48,420 nucleotides of DNA from Alcanivorax sp. (GCA_013823245.1 PNLU01000014.1:1-48420); one strand, 5' to 3'; numbered from the stretch's first letter, positions 24,438 through 35,114 are shown. Numbers and translations: made by a program. The notes: generated from the letters alone by a model not told the origin.

Positions 24438-25622
24438 TTATGCGAGGGTGGGTTGGGTCACCGTGTACGCCTTCAGTTTGGCGGCAAACTCCTGCAGGGC
24501 GCGGATGCCACTTTCCTCGGCTTCATGACACCATTGCTTGAGTGCTTCCAGCATTTCCGCTGAATTACGGCTGGTGCGAGACCAGATTTCCTGAAGCCGC
24601 AGCCGATACTGGTAGATGGTGGCCAGGGTTTCGTTCTCGGCCGTCAGTCGATCCAGGCGTGCGCGGTGGCGATCTGTGATCAGGGTGTCGTCGCGGTGCA
24701 GCAACTTGCGGGCGCGGATGAACAGGTCGTGGGTGGCGTCACAGGCGCGCTGTTTCTCTTCGCGGAACACCGGCGTGATCACCTCCTTGCGGTAGCGGGC
24801 CATGATCTGGAAGCGATGGGTGATCAGCGCGCGCAAGGTGTCGAGATCCAGCGTCTGTTTGTCGGCGGCGAGCACCGGACGCGGCGGCACCTTGTTCACT
24901 TTGGCCAGGCGCAGGGTCTCGAGCACGCGAATCCAGAACCAGCCCACATCGAACTCGAAGCGGCGCACCGACAGCTTCGCCGAATTCGGATAAGTGTGGT
25001 GGTTGTTATGCAGTTCTTCGCCGCCGATCAGGATGCCGATGGGCGAGATGTTGCGTGAGGCATCCTTGCTTTCGAAATTGCGATAGCCCCAGTAATGTCC
25101 CAGGCCGTTGATCACCCCAGCGGCGAACACCGGAATCCACATCATCTGGACGGCCCATACGGTAATGCCGATGGCGCCGAAACAGGCAATGTTGATGGCC
25201 AGCATGAGGTAAATGCCGACGTAGGTGTGTGGTGTGTAAAGCTTGCGCTCAAGCCAGTCGTCCGGTGTGCCGGCGCCGTAGCGCTCGAGTGTGTCCTGGT
25301 TCTTCGCTTCTTCCCGATACAGTTCGGCGCCTTCGCGCAATACCTTGCCGATGCCGTGATAAACCGGGCTGTGCGGGTCTTCCGGCGTTTCGCAGCGGGC
25401 ATGATGCTTGCGGTGGATGGCGGTCCACTCTTTCGTGACGGTGGCGGTGGTCAGCCACAGCCAGAAGCGGAAAAAATGGGCCACAGCCGGATGCAGGTCC
25501 AGCGCGCGGTGGGCACTGTGCCGGTGCAGGTAAATGGTCACACTGACGATGGTGACATGGGTCAGCACCAGCGTGATCAGGACCAGTTGCCAGGCGGAGG
25601 GGGAGAAGAAGCCATTCCACAT
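24438..25622 (-). CDS. desB: Delta-9 acyl-CoA desaturase, DesB type
   Basis: This membrane di-iron desaturase puts a cis double bond into acyl-CoA, adjusting membrane fluidity. Histidine boxes are HRHSAH (33-38), HRKHH (70-74) and HNNHH (205-209), with a further His176 in GLGHYWGYRN. Hydrophobic helices lie at about 10-32 and 135-172. Length (394) matches my memory of Pseudomonas DesB. The cytosolic tail from about residue 300 is not part of the catalytic fold: its end (LTAENETLATIYQYRLRLQ ... AEESGIRALQEFAAKL) resembles the C-terminus of ISL3-family transposases. A small dyad lies upstream of the start. Confidence 0.9.
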   Translation of the reverse strand: MWNGFFSPSAWQLVLITLVLTHVTIVSVTIYLHRHSAHRALDLHPAVAHFFRFWLWLTTATVTKEWTAIHRKHHARCETPEDPHSPVYHGIGKVLREGAELYREEAKNQDTLERYGAGTPDDWLERKLYTPHTYVGIYLMLAINIACFGAIGITVWAVQMMWIPVFAAGVINGLGHYWGYRNFESKDASRNISPIGILIGGEELHNNHHTYPNSAKLSVRRFEFDVGWFWIRVLETLRLAKVNKVPPRPVLAADKQTLDLDTLRALITHRFQIMARYRKEVITPVFREEKQRACDATHDLFIRARKLLHRDDTLITDRHRARLDRLTAENETLATIYQYRLRLQEIWSRTSRNSAEMLEALKQWCHEAEESGIRALQEFAAKLKAYTVTQPTLA

Positions 25623-25650
25623 ACTGCGTATCTCGGTGATGAATCGTAAA

Positions 25651-25672
25651 ACAGGCTGTACAGTCTACCTGT
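25651..25672. promoter_or_regulatory. Candidate operator upstream of the desaturase gene
   Basis: The 8-bp palindrome CTGTACAG (25656-25663) lies within a wider ACAGG/CCTGT pair (25651-25655 and 25668-25672), about 30-50 bases upstream of the minus-strand start at 25622. In pseudomonads the desaturase is controlled by the TetR-type regulator DesT, but this sequence does not obviously match the DesT site I remember, and no desT gene is adjacent. Confidence 0.3.
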
Positions 25673-25728
25673 CCGGGGTGCCGGGGCACAGGGCCGCAGG
25701 GGCCAGAGCAGGGGGCGCACGGGCCGTT

Positions 25729-27711
25729 TCAGAGCGGCTGTTCCCGGGTCAGCAGCAGATCCCCTGAAGGCAGGTATCGTAATCCCCACCCCGGTGCGAC
25801 CCAGGTGGTGGCCACAGGTTCCGTAATCACCAGCGGGCCGGGAAGTGAGCGGTCACTCGCAAGTGCGGCCAGGGTCTCCCTCGCCAGCACGGGCACGGCG
25901 CCCAGCCCGGCGACCGGGGTCGAGGCGGGTTCACCCGGGGGCTGGCTCGGTGGGGGTGGGGCTTCGGGCAGTGATGAGGGTGCGCTGACCCGGGCGCGGA
26001 CGTTGACCCAGGCGACCGGGAGATGCAGGCGGTGGCCGTAGCGGCTCTCATGCAGGGCATGAAACGCGGCTTCGGCGGCGGCCGCGTCGCCCTCCCAGGG
26101 CACGCTCAGGGGGAAGGACTGCCCCTGGTAGCAGAGGTCCACTTCCACGGCCTGGCTGAAAGAGGAGGTGCTGGCGGCTTCTTTACGGAGCGCCTGCCGT
26201 CCGCTGGCCAGCAGTGTGTCGGCCAGAGCGGAGACGGCGGCGGCATCGGCCCGGGCAGGCAAGGCCTGAATCAACTCGCGCTGCCGGGGCGCATGGACCA
26301 GGCCCTGGGCAGACAGCACACCACTGTTGCGGGGCACCAGCGCACGGCGGGTGCCGAGGATATCGGCCAGCGCGCAGACATGGAGCCCACCTGCGCCGCC
26401 AAAACTGAGCAGTACGAAATCAGCCGGGTCGTAGCCCTTCTGCACCGAGATGACACGCAGGGCCTGGGCCATATGTTCGTTGGCCAGTGCCAGTACGCCG
26501 TGGGCCGCGCCGTCCCGGTCTGTCCCCAGTTGCGTGGCAAGGCGGTCCATGGCGGCTTGCGCCGCCGCCAGATCCAGCCGCATGGAACCGCCCAGGCTCT
26601 GGCTGGCAGGCAGATGGCCGAGGACCAGGTGGGCGTCGGTCACGGTGACCTCGGTGCCACCACGGCCATAGCAAGCAGGGCCGGGGTCCGCGCCAGCCGA
26701 GGCGGGGCCGACATGCAACATGCCGGCGTCGTCCACCCGGGCGAGCGATCCGCCGCCTGCGCCGATGGTGTGCATATCGACCATGGGCACGGCGATGGGC
26801 CAATGGCCGATACGGCCCTCCAGGGTCAGGCGGATGCCGTGGTCCAGCAAGGCGACATCGGTGGAGGTGCCGCCCATGTCGAAGGTCATCAGACGCGGCA
26901 TGCCGAGTTGTTCGCCGATGGCGCGGGCCGCATTCAGGCCGCCCGCGGGGCCGGACAGCAGCAGATTGACGGCCCGCCGCGCCGCAGCATCCAGCGACAG
27001 GGTGCCGCCGCTGGATTGCATCAGGCTGACCGGGCTGGGGCTGGCACCCTGCGCAAGACGCTGCAGGTAATCGGCCACCTTCGGGCCCAGCCAGGCGTTC
27101 AGCCAGGTGGCCAGGCCACGCTCGTATTCGCCGCTGATTGGCAGGACCTCGGCGGAATGACAGACAAAGATGCCCGTGTTGGCCAGCGCGGTACGCAAAG
27201 CCTGTTCGTGGGCGTCATCCAGGTAGCTGAACAGCAGGCTGATGGCGATGGCGTCCGGCTTGAGGGTGTCCACGGCCTCCCGGACCTGCGTCAGATCCGC
27301 ATCGGTGAGCGGGACCACTTCGTGCCCGCTGGCATCCCGTCGTGCCGCCACGCCCGTTACCGGCTGGGTGTCCAGCACCGACGGGGCGGCGTCGGGTGTC
27401 AGATCGTACAGGGCCGGACGCGTTTGCCGCCCGATGCGCAGCAGATCTTCAAGCCCTGCGTTGGTAATGAACAGGGTGTGCGCGCCCTTGCCCTCCAGCG
27501 CGGCATTGGTGGCGACGGTGGTGCCATGGACGATGACCAGTTCGCCCGCGCGCAGGGCCGGGGTCAGGCCCAGTTCTTCGATGCCCCGGAAGATGGCTTC
27601 TTCCGGGGCGTGCGGTGTCGACAGCACCTTGTGGATGCGCTGTGCGCCATCACTCAACACCACGAAATCGGTAAAGGTGCCGCCGGTATCCACGCCCAGC
27701 CAGGATGTCAT
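25729..27711 (-). CDS. Hydantoinase/oxoprolinase family protein, HyuA subunit-like
   Basis: The 660-residue protein carries the HyuA ATP-binding motifs: WLGVDTGGTFTDFVV at the N-terminus, VHGTTVATNAALEGKGA, LLLSGPAGGLNAARAIGEQLG, and MTFDMGGTSTDVALLDHG. Family members open cyclic amides (hydantoins, 5-oxoproline, caprolactam) or carboxylate ketones, using ATP, usually with a HyuB partner. No hyuB is next to it, and the gene stands alone between the desaturase gene and divergent mutM (72 bases away). The substrate cannot be told from the sequence. Length is near the family norm. Confidence 0.88.
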   Translation of the reverse strand: MTSWLGVDTGGTFTDFVVLSDGAQRIHKVLSTPHAPEEAIFRGIEELGLTPALRAGELVIVHGTTVATNAALEGKGAHTLFITNAGLEDLLRIGRQTRPALYDLTPDAAPSVLDTQPVTGVAARRDASGHEVVPLTDADLTQVREAVDTLKPDAIAISLLFSYLDDAHEQALRTALANTGIFVCHSAEVLPISGEYERGLATWLNAWLGPKVADYLQRLAQGASPSPVSLMQSSGGTLSLDAAARRAVNLLLSGPAGGLNAARAIGEQLGMPRLMTFDMGGTSTDVALLDHGIRLTLEGRIGHWPIAVPMVDMHTIGAGGGSLARVDDAGMLHVGPASAGADPGPACYGRGGTEVTVTDAHLVLGHLPASQSLGGSMRLDLAAAQAAMDRLATQLGTDRDGAAHGVLALANEHMAQALRVISVQKGYDPADFVLLSFGGAGGLHVCALADILGTRRALVPRNSGVLSAQGLVHAPRQRELIQALPARADAAAVSALADTLLASGRQALRKEAASTSSFSQAVEVDLCYQGQSFPLSVPWEGDAAAAEAAFHALHESRYGHRLHLPVAWVNVRARVSAPSSLPEAPPPPSQPPGEPASTPVAGLGAVPVLARETLAALASDRSLPGPLVITEPVATTWVAPGWGLRYLPSGDLLLTREQPL

Positions 27712-27783
27712 TTACACGTTCCTTGGTACACTGTAGCGCCGCAAGCCTACCATGCCCGTCGCTACAGGAGTGAACACCACGCC

Positions 27784-28593
27784 ATGCCCGAGTTGCCTGA
27801 AGTCGAAACCACGCGCCGGGGCATCGCGCCGCACCTTGAGGGCCGACGCATTCGCCGCGTGCTGTTGCGCCAGCGCCAGCTGCGCTGGCCGGTGCCGGAC
27901 GAGGTGGCCGGGTTGCAGGATGCCGCCGTTGCGGGGGTGGCGCGGCGCGCCAAGTTTCTGCTGGTGGACCTGCCCGGCGGCCAGATGCTGATGCATCTGG
28001 GGATGTCCGGGTCACTGCGGGTGATCCCGGCGGAAACGCCCCATGGCAAACACGATCACGCCGATTTCGTGCTGGATAGCGGCCAGATCCTGCGGTTTAC
28101 CGACCCGCGCCGTTTTGGCGCCCTGCTCTGGACGGCGAGCCCCGGGCAGCATGTCTTGCTCGATCACCTCGGGCCCGAACCTCTCGGTGAGACCTTCACC
28201 GGGGAATGGCTCTACCAACGCTCCCGGGGGCGTCGGCAAGGCATCAAGACTTTCATCATGGATAACCGCACCGTCGTCGGTGTCGGCAATATATACGCCC
28301 AGGAAAGCCTGTTCATGGCAGGTATTCACCCCTCGCGGCCCGCCGGACGGGTCAGTGAGGCGCGCTACCTGCGCCTCGCAGAGGCGATCCGCGAAGTCCT
28401 GGCGCGGGCGATAGAGGCTGGCGGCACGACCTTGCGCGACTTTACCCGTGCCGATGGCCAGCCCGGCTACTTCACCCAGTCACTGGCGGTCTATGGCCGC
28501 ATGGGGCAGCCGTGCGTGCAGTGTGGCACGGTGCTGAAGGGCACTCGCCACGGGCAGCGCAGCACCAGCTATTGCGCCATCTGTCAGACCTGA
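27784..28593 (+). CDS. mutM: Formamidopyrimidine-DNA glycosylase
   Basis: MutM removes oxidised purines such as 8-oxoguanine. The 269-residue protein begins MPELPEVETTRRGIAPHLEG, with catalytic Pro2 and Glu3 once Met is removed. It contains the GIKTFIMDN lysine region and GVGNIYAQESLF. It ends with the zinc finger C-x2-C-x16-C-x2-C (CVQC ... CAIC). The reading frame is open for over 1.7 kb upstream, but that part is antisense to hyuA; the ATG at 27784 is fixed by the family N-terminus. A short hairpin with TTTT follows the stop. Confidence 0.97.
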   Translation: MPELPEVETTRRGIAPHLEGRRIRRVLLRQRQLRWPVPDEVAGLQDAAVAGVARRAKFLLVDLPGGQMLMHLGMSGSLRVIPAETPHGKHDHADFVLDSGQILRFTDPRRFGALLWTASPGQHVLLDHLGPEPLGETFTGEWLYQRSRGRRQGIKTFIMDNRTVVGVGNIYAQESLFMAGIHPSRPAGRVSEARYLRLAEAIREVLARAIEAGGTTLRDFTRADGQPGYFTQSLAVYGRMGQPCVQCGTVLKGTRHGQRSTSYCAICQT

Positions 28594-28594
28594 T

Positions 28595-28617
28595 GCGCCG
28601 CCCGGTCAGGCGCTTTT
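28595..28617 (+). terminator. Probable terminator of mutM
   Basis: GCGCC (28595-28599) and GGCGC (28609-28613) form a short GC-rich stem followed at once by TTTT (28614-28617), two bases after the stop codon. The stem is only five base pairs, so it may be weak. Confidence 0.5.
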
Positions 28618-28753
28618 CGGGGGTTGGTTGCCGCGCTAGCACCAAAGGTGTAGATTGTGACTCAATTGTCGTTATATTAACCACTTAGCTGTCACACTGA
28701 CGGCAACACTTTAACTATAACAAGCGTTTTGCGCATTTGAAGAGGGATTGATC

Positions 28754-29113
28754 ATGCAGCGAGCCAAGCATCCGGTGCTGTCCGGGATCCTTGCCGTTTC
28801 CCTGATCATGATGGGATTGGCCCCGATCTCCGGGCAGGCGAGCAGCGTATATGCCGAAGATCGCCCCGGCGAGCTGGCCACTATCGGTGATGCGGTTTTC
28901 GTGCGTCCGGTCATGGTCGTTGTCACGGGTCTGGGGCTGGTGGCCTTCACCGCGTCGTTGCCCTTCAGTGCTCTGGGCGGGAATGTTGATGAGGCCGGGG
29001 AACGCCTGGTCAAGGCGCCCGCGCGCTCCACGTTCTTGCGTTGTCTCGGTTGCACCCCTGCGCAACACGAGCAACGTCGTGCGGAGCGCCGCACTGAACG
29101 TGCCAATCGATAA
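28754..29113 (+). CDS. Small exported or membrane protein of unknown function
   Basis: I do not recognise a function. The 119-residue product has a signal-like N-terminus (hydrophobic 8-27, ending GQASSVYA) and a second hydrophobic segment (VMVVVTGLGLVAFTASLPFSAL, about 53-74). Then comes VDEAGERLVKAPARSTFLRCLGC with two Cys three apart, and a basic, Arg-rich end. Similar small proteins are common in pseudomonads, and some carry the label multidrug transporter, for which this sequence offers no support. A GAGGGA Shine-Dalgarno lies seven bases before the ATG. It follows 160 AT-richer bases after mutM and precedes a beta-barrel gene by 29 bases. Confidence 0.7.
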   Translation: MQRAKHPVLSGILAVSLIMMGLAPISGQASSVYAEDRPGELATIGDAVFVRPVMVVVTGLGLVAFTASLPFSALGGNVDEAGERLVKAPARSTFLRCLGCTPAQHEQRRAERRTERANR

Positions 29114-29142
29114 GCAGATTTCTCGTGTCGGGAGACTCAATA

Positions 29143-29691
29143 ATGAAAAAAGCAGGCGCTGTGCTGCTCTCCGGAATGTTGCTTGCAGGGGGCGCTGCCG
29201 CCCATGCCGAGCAACGCATGCAAGGTTATGTGGGTATCAGTTACGCGGAACTCGAACAGTATGACCGTTTTTTTGGTCAGGGACGTTACGAGACGGGCGA
29301 AGTCTTTGCGCGTCTCGGCGGCCACCTTAACGAGATATTTACCTCGGAGTTGCGCATTGGTACGACGTTGAATGACGAGAGTGGACCACTGACCTCTCGC
29401 GGCGTGACTGACTACCGTCACGATTACATCATCACCATGATGTTGCAGGCAGGCTATGAAGTGGGAATATTCCGACCGTATGTGGGCGTGGGGTATTCCT
29501 ACGTGCGCGAACGCGTGACCCTGGTCAATGGTAACGAGGTGACGGGTTCATTTGACGACACCACGGTGGCGGGCGGTGTCGACATCTACCTGGGGGAACG
29601 CCTGGGTCTCAATCTCGAGTTCACACAGTATTACGACACGGAGAACCTGCGCCTGAAAGGCCCTTCTGCGGGACTGATCTGGCGTTTCTGA
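29143..29691 (+). CDS. Small outer-membrane beta-barrel protein
   Basis: The 182-residue protein has a signal peptide (MKKAGAVLLSGMLLAGGAAAHA), then alternating beta-strand patterns with aromatic girdles (MQGYVGISYAELEQYDRFF; FRPYVGVGYSYVRERVTLV; LGLNLEFTQYYDTENLR). It ends in a C-terminal Phe (GLIWRF), the classic outer-membrane insertion signal. Size suggests an eight-stranded barrel of the OmpA/OmpW/PagP size class. Ligand or role is unknown. The ATG at 29143, eight bases after GGGAG, is preferred to an in-frame GTG at 29125. It is probably in an operon with the gene before it and followed closely by the VWA lipoprotein gene. Confidence 0.82.
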   Translation: MKKAGAVLLSGMLLAGGAAAHAEQRMQGYVGISYAELEQYDRFFGQGRYETGEVFARLGGHLNEIFTSELRIGTTLNDESGPLTSRGVTDYRHDYIITMMLQAGYEVGIFRPYVGVGYSYVRERVTLVNGNEVTGSFDDTTVAGGVDIYLGERLGLNLEFTQYYDTENLRLKGPSAGLIWRF

Positions 29692-29725
29692 CAGGGAAAA
29701 AACAAAAACCTATCGGGGGTAAGCG

Positions 29726-31188
29726 GTGAAGGGGATAGGCGTTCTAGTTGCAGCATTTGCAGTGTTGCTCGTTGGCTGTGGTGGATCATCGAGCGGCGAC
29801 GGGGGCATCACCTTTGCCAGACCGGCTGTGGGGTGGTGATCCCGGCGACCCGTCAGATCCCACCGACCCGGTTACCCCGACAGATCCGGATGGTGAAACA
29901 GGTGAACTGCGTATCCTTACTGCCTCAGGTCAGGATCGTTCCATGGTATCCATGGCGTTGCGCGTCATTCGGGAAGGGGGACCCTTTACCGGGGCCATGG
30001 CGCTTGAGAACTTGAGGGTGGTTCACAACGGGCGTGATATTCCCGGGCATGTCGAGGAGCGTGCGCACTTTGAAGCCACACCGGAAGCACGGCGTCTGCT
30101 TACTGTACATGTGGATATCAGTCGGAGTATGCGTGACGTCATGCCGGATATCCGGCAGGCATTGTCATCTCTGCGAGCGCACATGCTAGGTGATCATGAC
30201 CATCGCCTGTACGTAGCGACCTTCGATGCGGGCCCGGAAACAACCTATTTCTATCCTTCAGCCCATGACATAGGGGATTTTGAGTTTGATCTGTTCCCGG
30301 GGCTGTCGGGCGCTGTCGGGCGCTGTCGGGCAGTTACCGAACGACGGAGCCTACAAGCCTGGTTCGGATCTGGGCACTGGATTGATCAATGCCGCAGAAA
30401 GTTCCGGAGATCGGGTTTCGGGAGTGCATTACGATACGCATGATGCTGTTGTCATCACGGACGGTAACCACCTGGCTGGTGATTTCAATATCCAGGCCAT
30501 TCAGGATGCTCTGCAATCTGGCCGTGTCACCATTATCGCCTATGGCCCGTCTGTGAATACGGCACTACTGGAGTCGACCGGGGCTCAGGTTTTCGCGCCT
30601 GCCTCGCAAGCGCAGCTGGCGAGCAGGTTGAGAGCTATCGCGGATGGCCAGACGGCCCGCTCAGAGGGGGTGCGGTTGCTGCACCACATCGTGGCTCCGG
30701 AAGAGAGGCTGGGGCCTGACAGTTACATGCTTGAGCTTCAGGGGGCTTTTTGCACCACTGGCGACTGCATGGCGTCGCGGAATGTTGTTGGCGCAATGGG
30801 AAATAACAATGGCACGCTGGTTCAAGCCAGTGACCAACAAGTGTTTCCAAGAGAACTGGTGAAATTCAAGGCGTTGCGCTGGGTGGACGAGTGGTTGGGC
30901 GATGCCTGTGATGGCAGCGGCACATACTACTGGGGCGTTCCGGTGGATGACAATTTTGTTGAGCGTATTGAGTTCCGCGATGATTTCGTAATTTATGATG
31001 CCGACGGCAACATTGAGCATCTAGGGAACGAACCGCTTTACGAAGTTTATCGAACCGATGACAGCAGTTACATCCGCGTGCGGCCTCTGGACTCAGGCAC
31101 GATAGAGTTGGCGGCATCCACTTCCGTTGATTTCTGGCCGCAGGGTTGCCGGGATACGGCCAGCGTCAGTGTTGTGTCGGTGAACTAG
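29726..31188 (+). pseudogene. VWA-domain lipoprotein gene broken by two frameshifts (possibly phase-variable)
   Basis: Three consecutive frames make one protein. Frame A from GTG 29726 encodes a lipoprotein signal (VLVAAFAVLLVGC, then GGSSSGDGG) and stops at 29839. Frame B carries a DPSDPTDPVTPTDPD tether and the first half of a VWA domain with the MIDAS motif DISRS (HVDISRSMRDV); it stops at 30443. Frame C carries the second half (GSDLGTGLINAAE, AVVITDGNH) and a C-terminal domain with four Cys. Removing one G from a G-run (29801-29805 or 29830-29833) and one 10-bp repeat copy (30302-30331) yields 483 residues without interruption. VWA lipoproteins commonly bind partners at the cell surface. 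The last 23 bases overlap convergent ggt. Whether it is switched off or dead cannot be told here. Confidence 0.8.
30302..30331 (+). repeat. Three perfect tandem copies of a 10-bp unit inside a coding region
   Basis: GCTGTCGGGC occurs three times in a row (30302-30311, 30312-30321, 30322-30331). Ten is not a multiple of three, so each gain or loss of a copy shifts the frame. With two copies (or five) the upstream VWA frame joins the downstream frame; with three it does not. Confidence 0.97.
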
Positions 31189-32863
31189 AGCGCCATAGCT
31201 TGCTGTCCCCCTCGCCGCGTGGATCGGAGGCTGCGGAAACGGTCTCCGATCTGCTGTCCCAATGAATAGCGTGCATATCCCCATAAACGCGGCCCACCGA
31301 CTCCAGGGTGTGGCCGCGCACTTCCAGCTTTTTCGCCAGCGCTGAACCCAGCACCTCGGGCTCAACCTGCACCACATCCGGCAGATACTGATGGTGATAG
31401 CGCGGCGCGCTGACCCACGCCTCTACCGGTTTGCCTTCCAGCGCTTGCTGAATGCCCAGCAGCACCATGGTGATGATGCGGCTGCCGCCGGGGGTGCCGA
31501 GGATGGCAACCTGATCGTCCCACTCGACAAACGTGGGGGTCATGGACGACAGCGGGCGCTTGCCGGGGGCGATGGCGTTGGCTTCGCTGCCCACCAGGCC
31601 GTAGGCGTTCGGGGCGCCTGGCTTGGCGGAGAAATCATCCATCTCGTTGTTCAGCAGGATGCCGGTGCCCGGCACGGTGAATCCGGAGCCGAAGGGCAGG
31701 TTGATGCTGAGGGTGGCCGCGACGCGGTTGCCGTCCTGATCGAGCACGGAAAAGTGTGTGGTGTGAGTGCCCTCCGGTTGCGCCATGGGCGGGCCGAGGT
31801 CGCTGCTTGGCGTGGGACGGTCCAGGCGGATGCTGGCGGCGCGCGCGCGGGCATAGGCCGGGTCCAGCAAGGTGTCCAGAGGCATCTCGACGTGATCCGG
31901 GTCGCCCAGGTAGACGGCCCGGTCGTGGTAGGCGCGACGCATCGCTTCCACGTTCAGGTGCGGCAGCAGGGCCGGGTCGATGTCACCGTCGTTGAAGCGG
32001 GAGAGCATGTTGAAGATCTGGGCCAATACCACGCCGCCTGATGATGGTGGCGGTGCCGACACGATCCTGGCGCCGCGAAACTCGGTGATGATCGGCTCAC
32101 GCTCCACCACACGATAATCCCGCAGGTCGGCCAGGGACCAGATGCCGCCTTCCTGCTGTACGGCCTCCACCATGCGACGTGCAATTTCACCTTCGTAGAA
32201 ACCGGCGAAGCCCTTTTCAGCCAGGGCGCGCAGCACCTTGGCCAGTTCCGGCTGGCGGATCACATGCCCCTCGGGCGGTATCTGACCTTCGTGCAGGAAG
32301 ATACGTGCGGTCTCCGGGTAGCGCTGCATGGCGCGCTCACGGAAACCCGCCAGCAGACGATAGCGCGGACTGACCGGAAAGCCCTCTTCGGCCAGTGCGA
32401 TCGCCGGTGCCAGCGAGACGGACAAGGGGACCTCGCCGTAGTGCTCGGCCAGATGAACAAAGGCGGCCGCCTGGCCGGGGATGCCGGCTGACAGGGGGCC
32501 GTTGATGGCGCGATCACGAACGACTTCGCCGTGTTCGTCCAGGTACATGTCGTGTCGTGCGCGTCCCGGTGCAGTTTCGCGGGCGTCGAGCATGGTTTGG
32601 TGACCGTCGCGCTGACGGTGCAGCAGCCAGAAGCCGCCGCCGCCCATACCCGAGCCAGCCGGCTCCACCACGGCCAGTGCCGCGGCCACGGCAATGGCCG
32701 CATCGAACGCGTTACCGCCCGCTTCCAGCACGGTCAGACCGGCCTGCGTGGCGGCGGGATGCGCGCTGGCAATGGCGGCTGCAGGCGGGCGCTGGGGGTC
32801 GGCACTGGCCAGGAGCGGCCAGGCCAGGATCATCAACAGTAACGGGGCGATGCGGATACGCAT
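31166..32863 (-). CDS. ggt: Gamma-glutamyltransferase (glutathione hydrolase)
   Basis: GGT is a periplasmic Ntn-hydrolase that cleaves the gamma-glutamyl bond of glutathione and related peptides. The 565-residue precursor has a signal peptide (about residues 1-21) and the N-terminal block AGGNAFDAAIAVAAALAVVEP with GSGMGGGGF. The autoprocessing and catalytic Thr is the second Thr of HTTHFSVLDQDGN. Downstream are LLNNEMDDFS and GKRPLSSMTPT and the GTPGGSRI segment, typical of the small subunit. It is the gene next to coaD, as in Pseudomonas, though the ferredoxin gene I recall between them there is absent. Its 3' end overlaps the convergent VWA gene. Confidence 0.95.
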   Translation of the reverse strand: MRIRIAPLLLMILAWPLLASADPQRPPAAAIASAHPAATQAGLTVLEAGGNAFDAAIAVAAALAVVEPAGSGMGGGGFWLLHRQRDGHQTMLDARETAPGRARHDMYLDEHGEVVRDRAINGPLSAGIPGQAAAFVHLAEHYGEVPLSVSLAPAIALAEEGFPVSPRYRLLAGFRERAMQRYPETARIFLHEGQIPPEGHVIRQPELAKVLRALAEKGFAGFYEGEIARRMVEAVQQEGGIWSLADLRDYRVVEREPIITEFRGARIVSAPPPSSGGVVLAQIFNMLSRFNDGDIDPALLPHLNVEAMRRAYHDRAVYLGDPDHVEMPLDTLLDPAYARARAASIRLDRPTPSSDLGPPMAQPEGTHTTHFSVLDQDGNRVAATLSINLPFGSGFTVPGTGILLNNEMDDFSAKPGAPNAYGLVGSEANAIAPGKRPLSSMTPTFVEWDDQVAILGTPGGSRIITMVLLGIQQALEGKPVEAWVSAPRYHHQYLPDVVQVEPEVLGSALAKKLEVRGHTLESVGRVYGDMHAIHWDSRSETVSAASDPRGEGDSKLWRSSSPTQH

Positions 32864-32920
32864 GATCGGGCTCCTGTGGCGGGCCGGCCGACCGGGCGCA
32901 GCCCCGGGGGCGAGGGTGTG

Positions 32921-35110
<2,190 letters not shown>

Positions 35111-35114
<4 letters not shown>

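Noticed and set aside
26023-27783. Long N-terminal extension of the mutM frame
   Set aside because: The added 587 codons lie entirely antisense to hyuA, and MutM needs its N-terminal Pro-Glu for catalysis, so the start must be at 27784.
30280-31188. The downstream part of the VWA gene as an independent cytoplasmic protein starting at 30280
   Set aside because: Its first residues come from reading the repeat region in the wrong frame, it lacks a ribosome site, and it holds only half of a VWA domain. It is better explained as the 3' part of a frame-broken gene.
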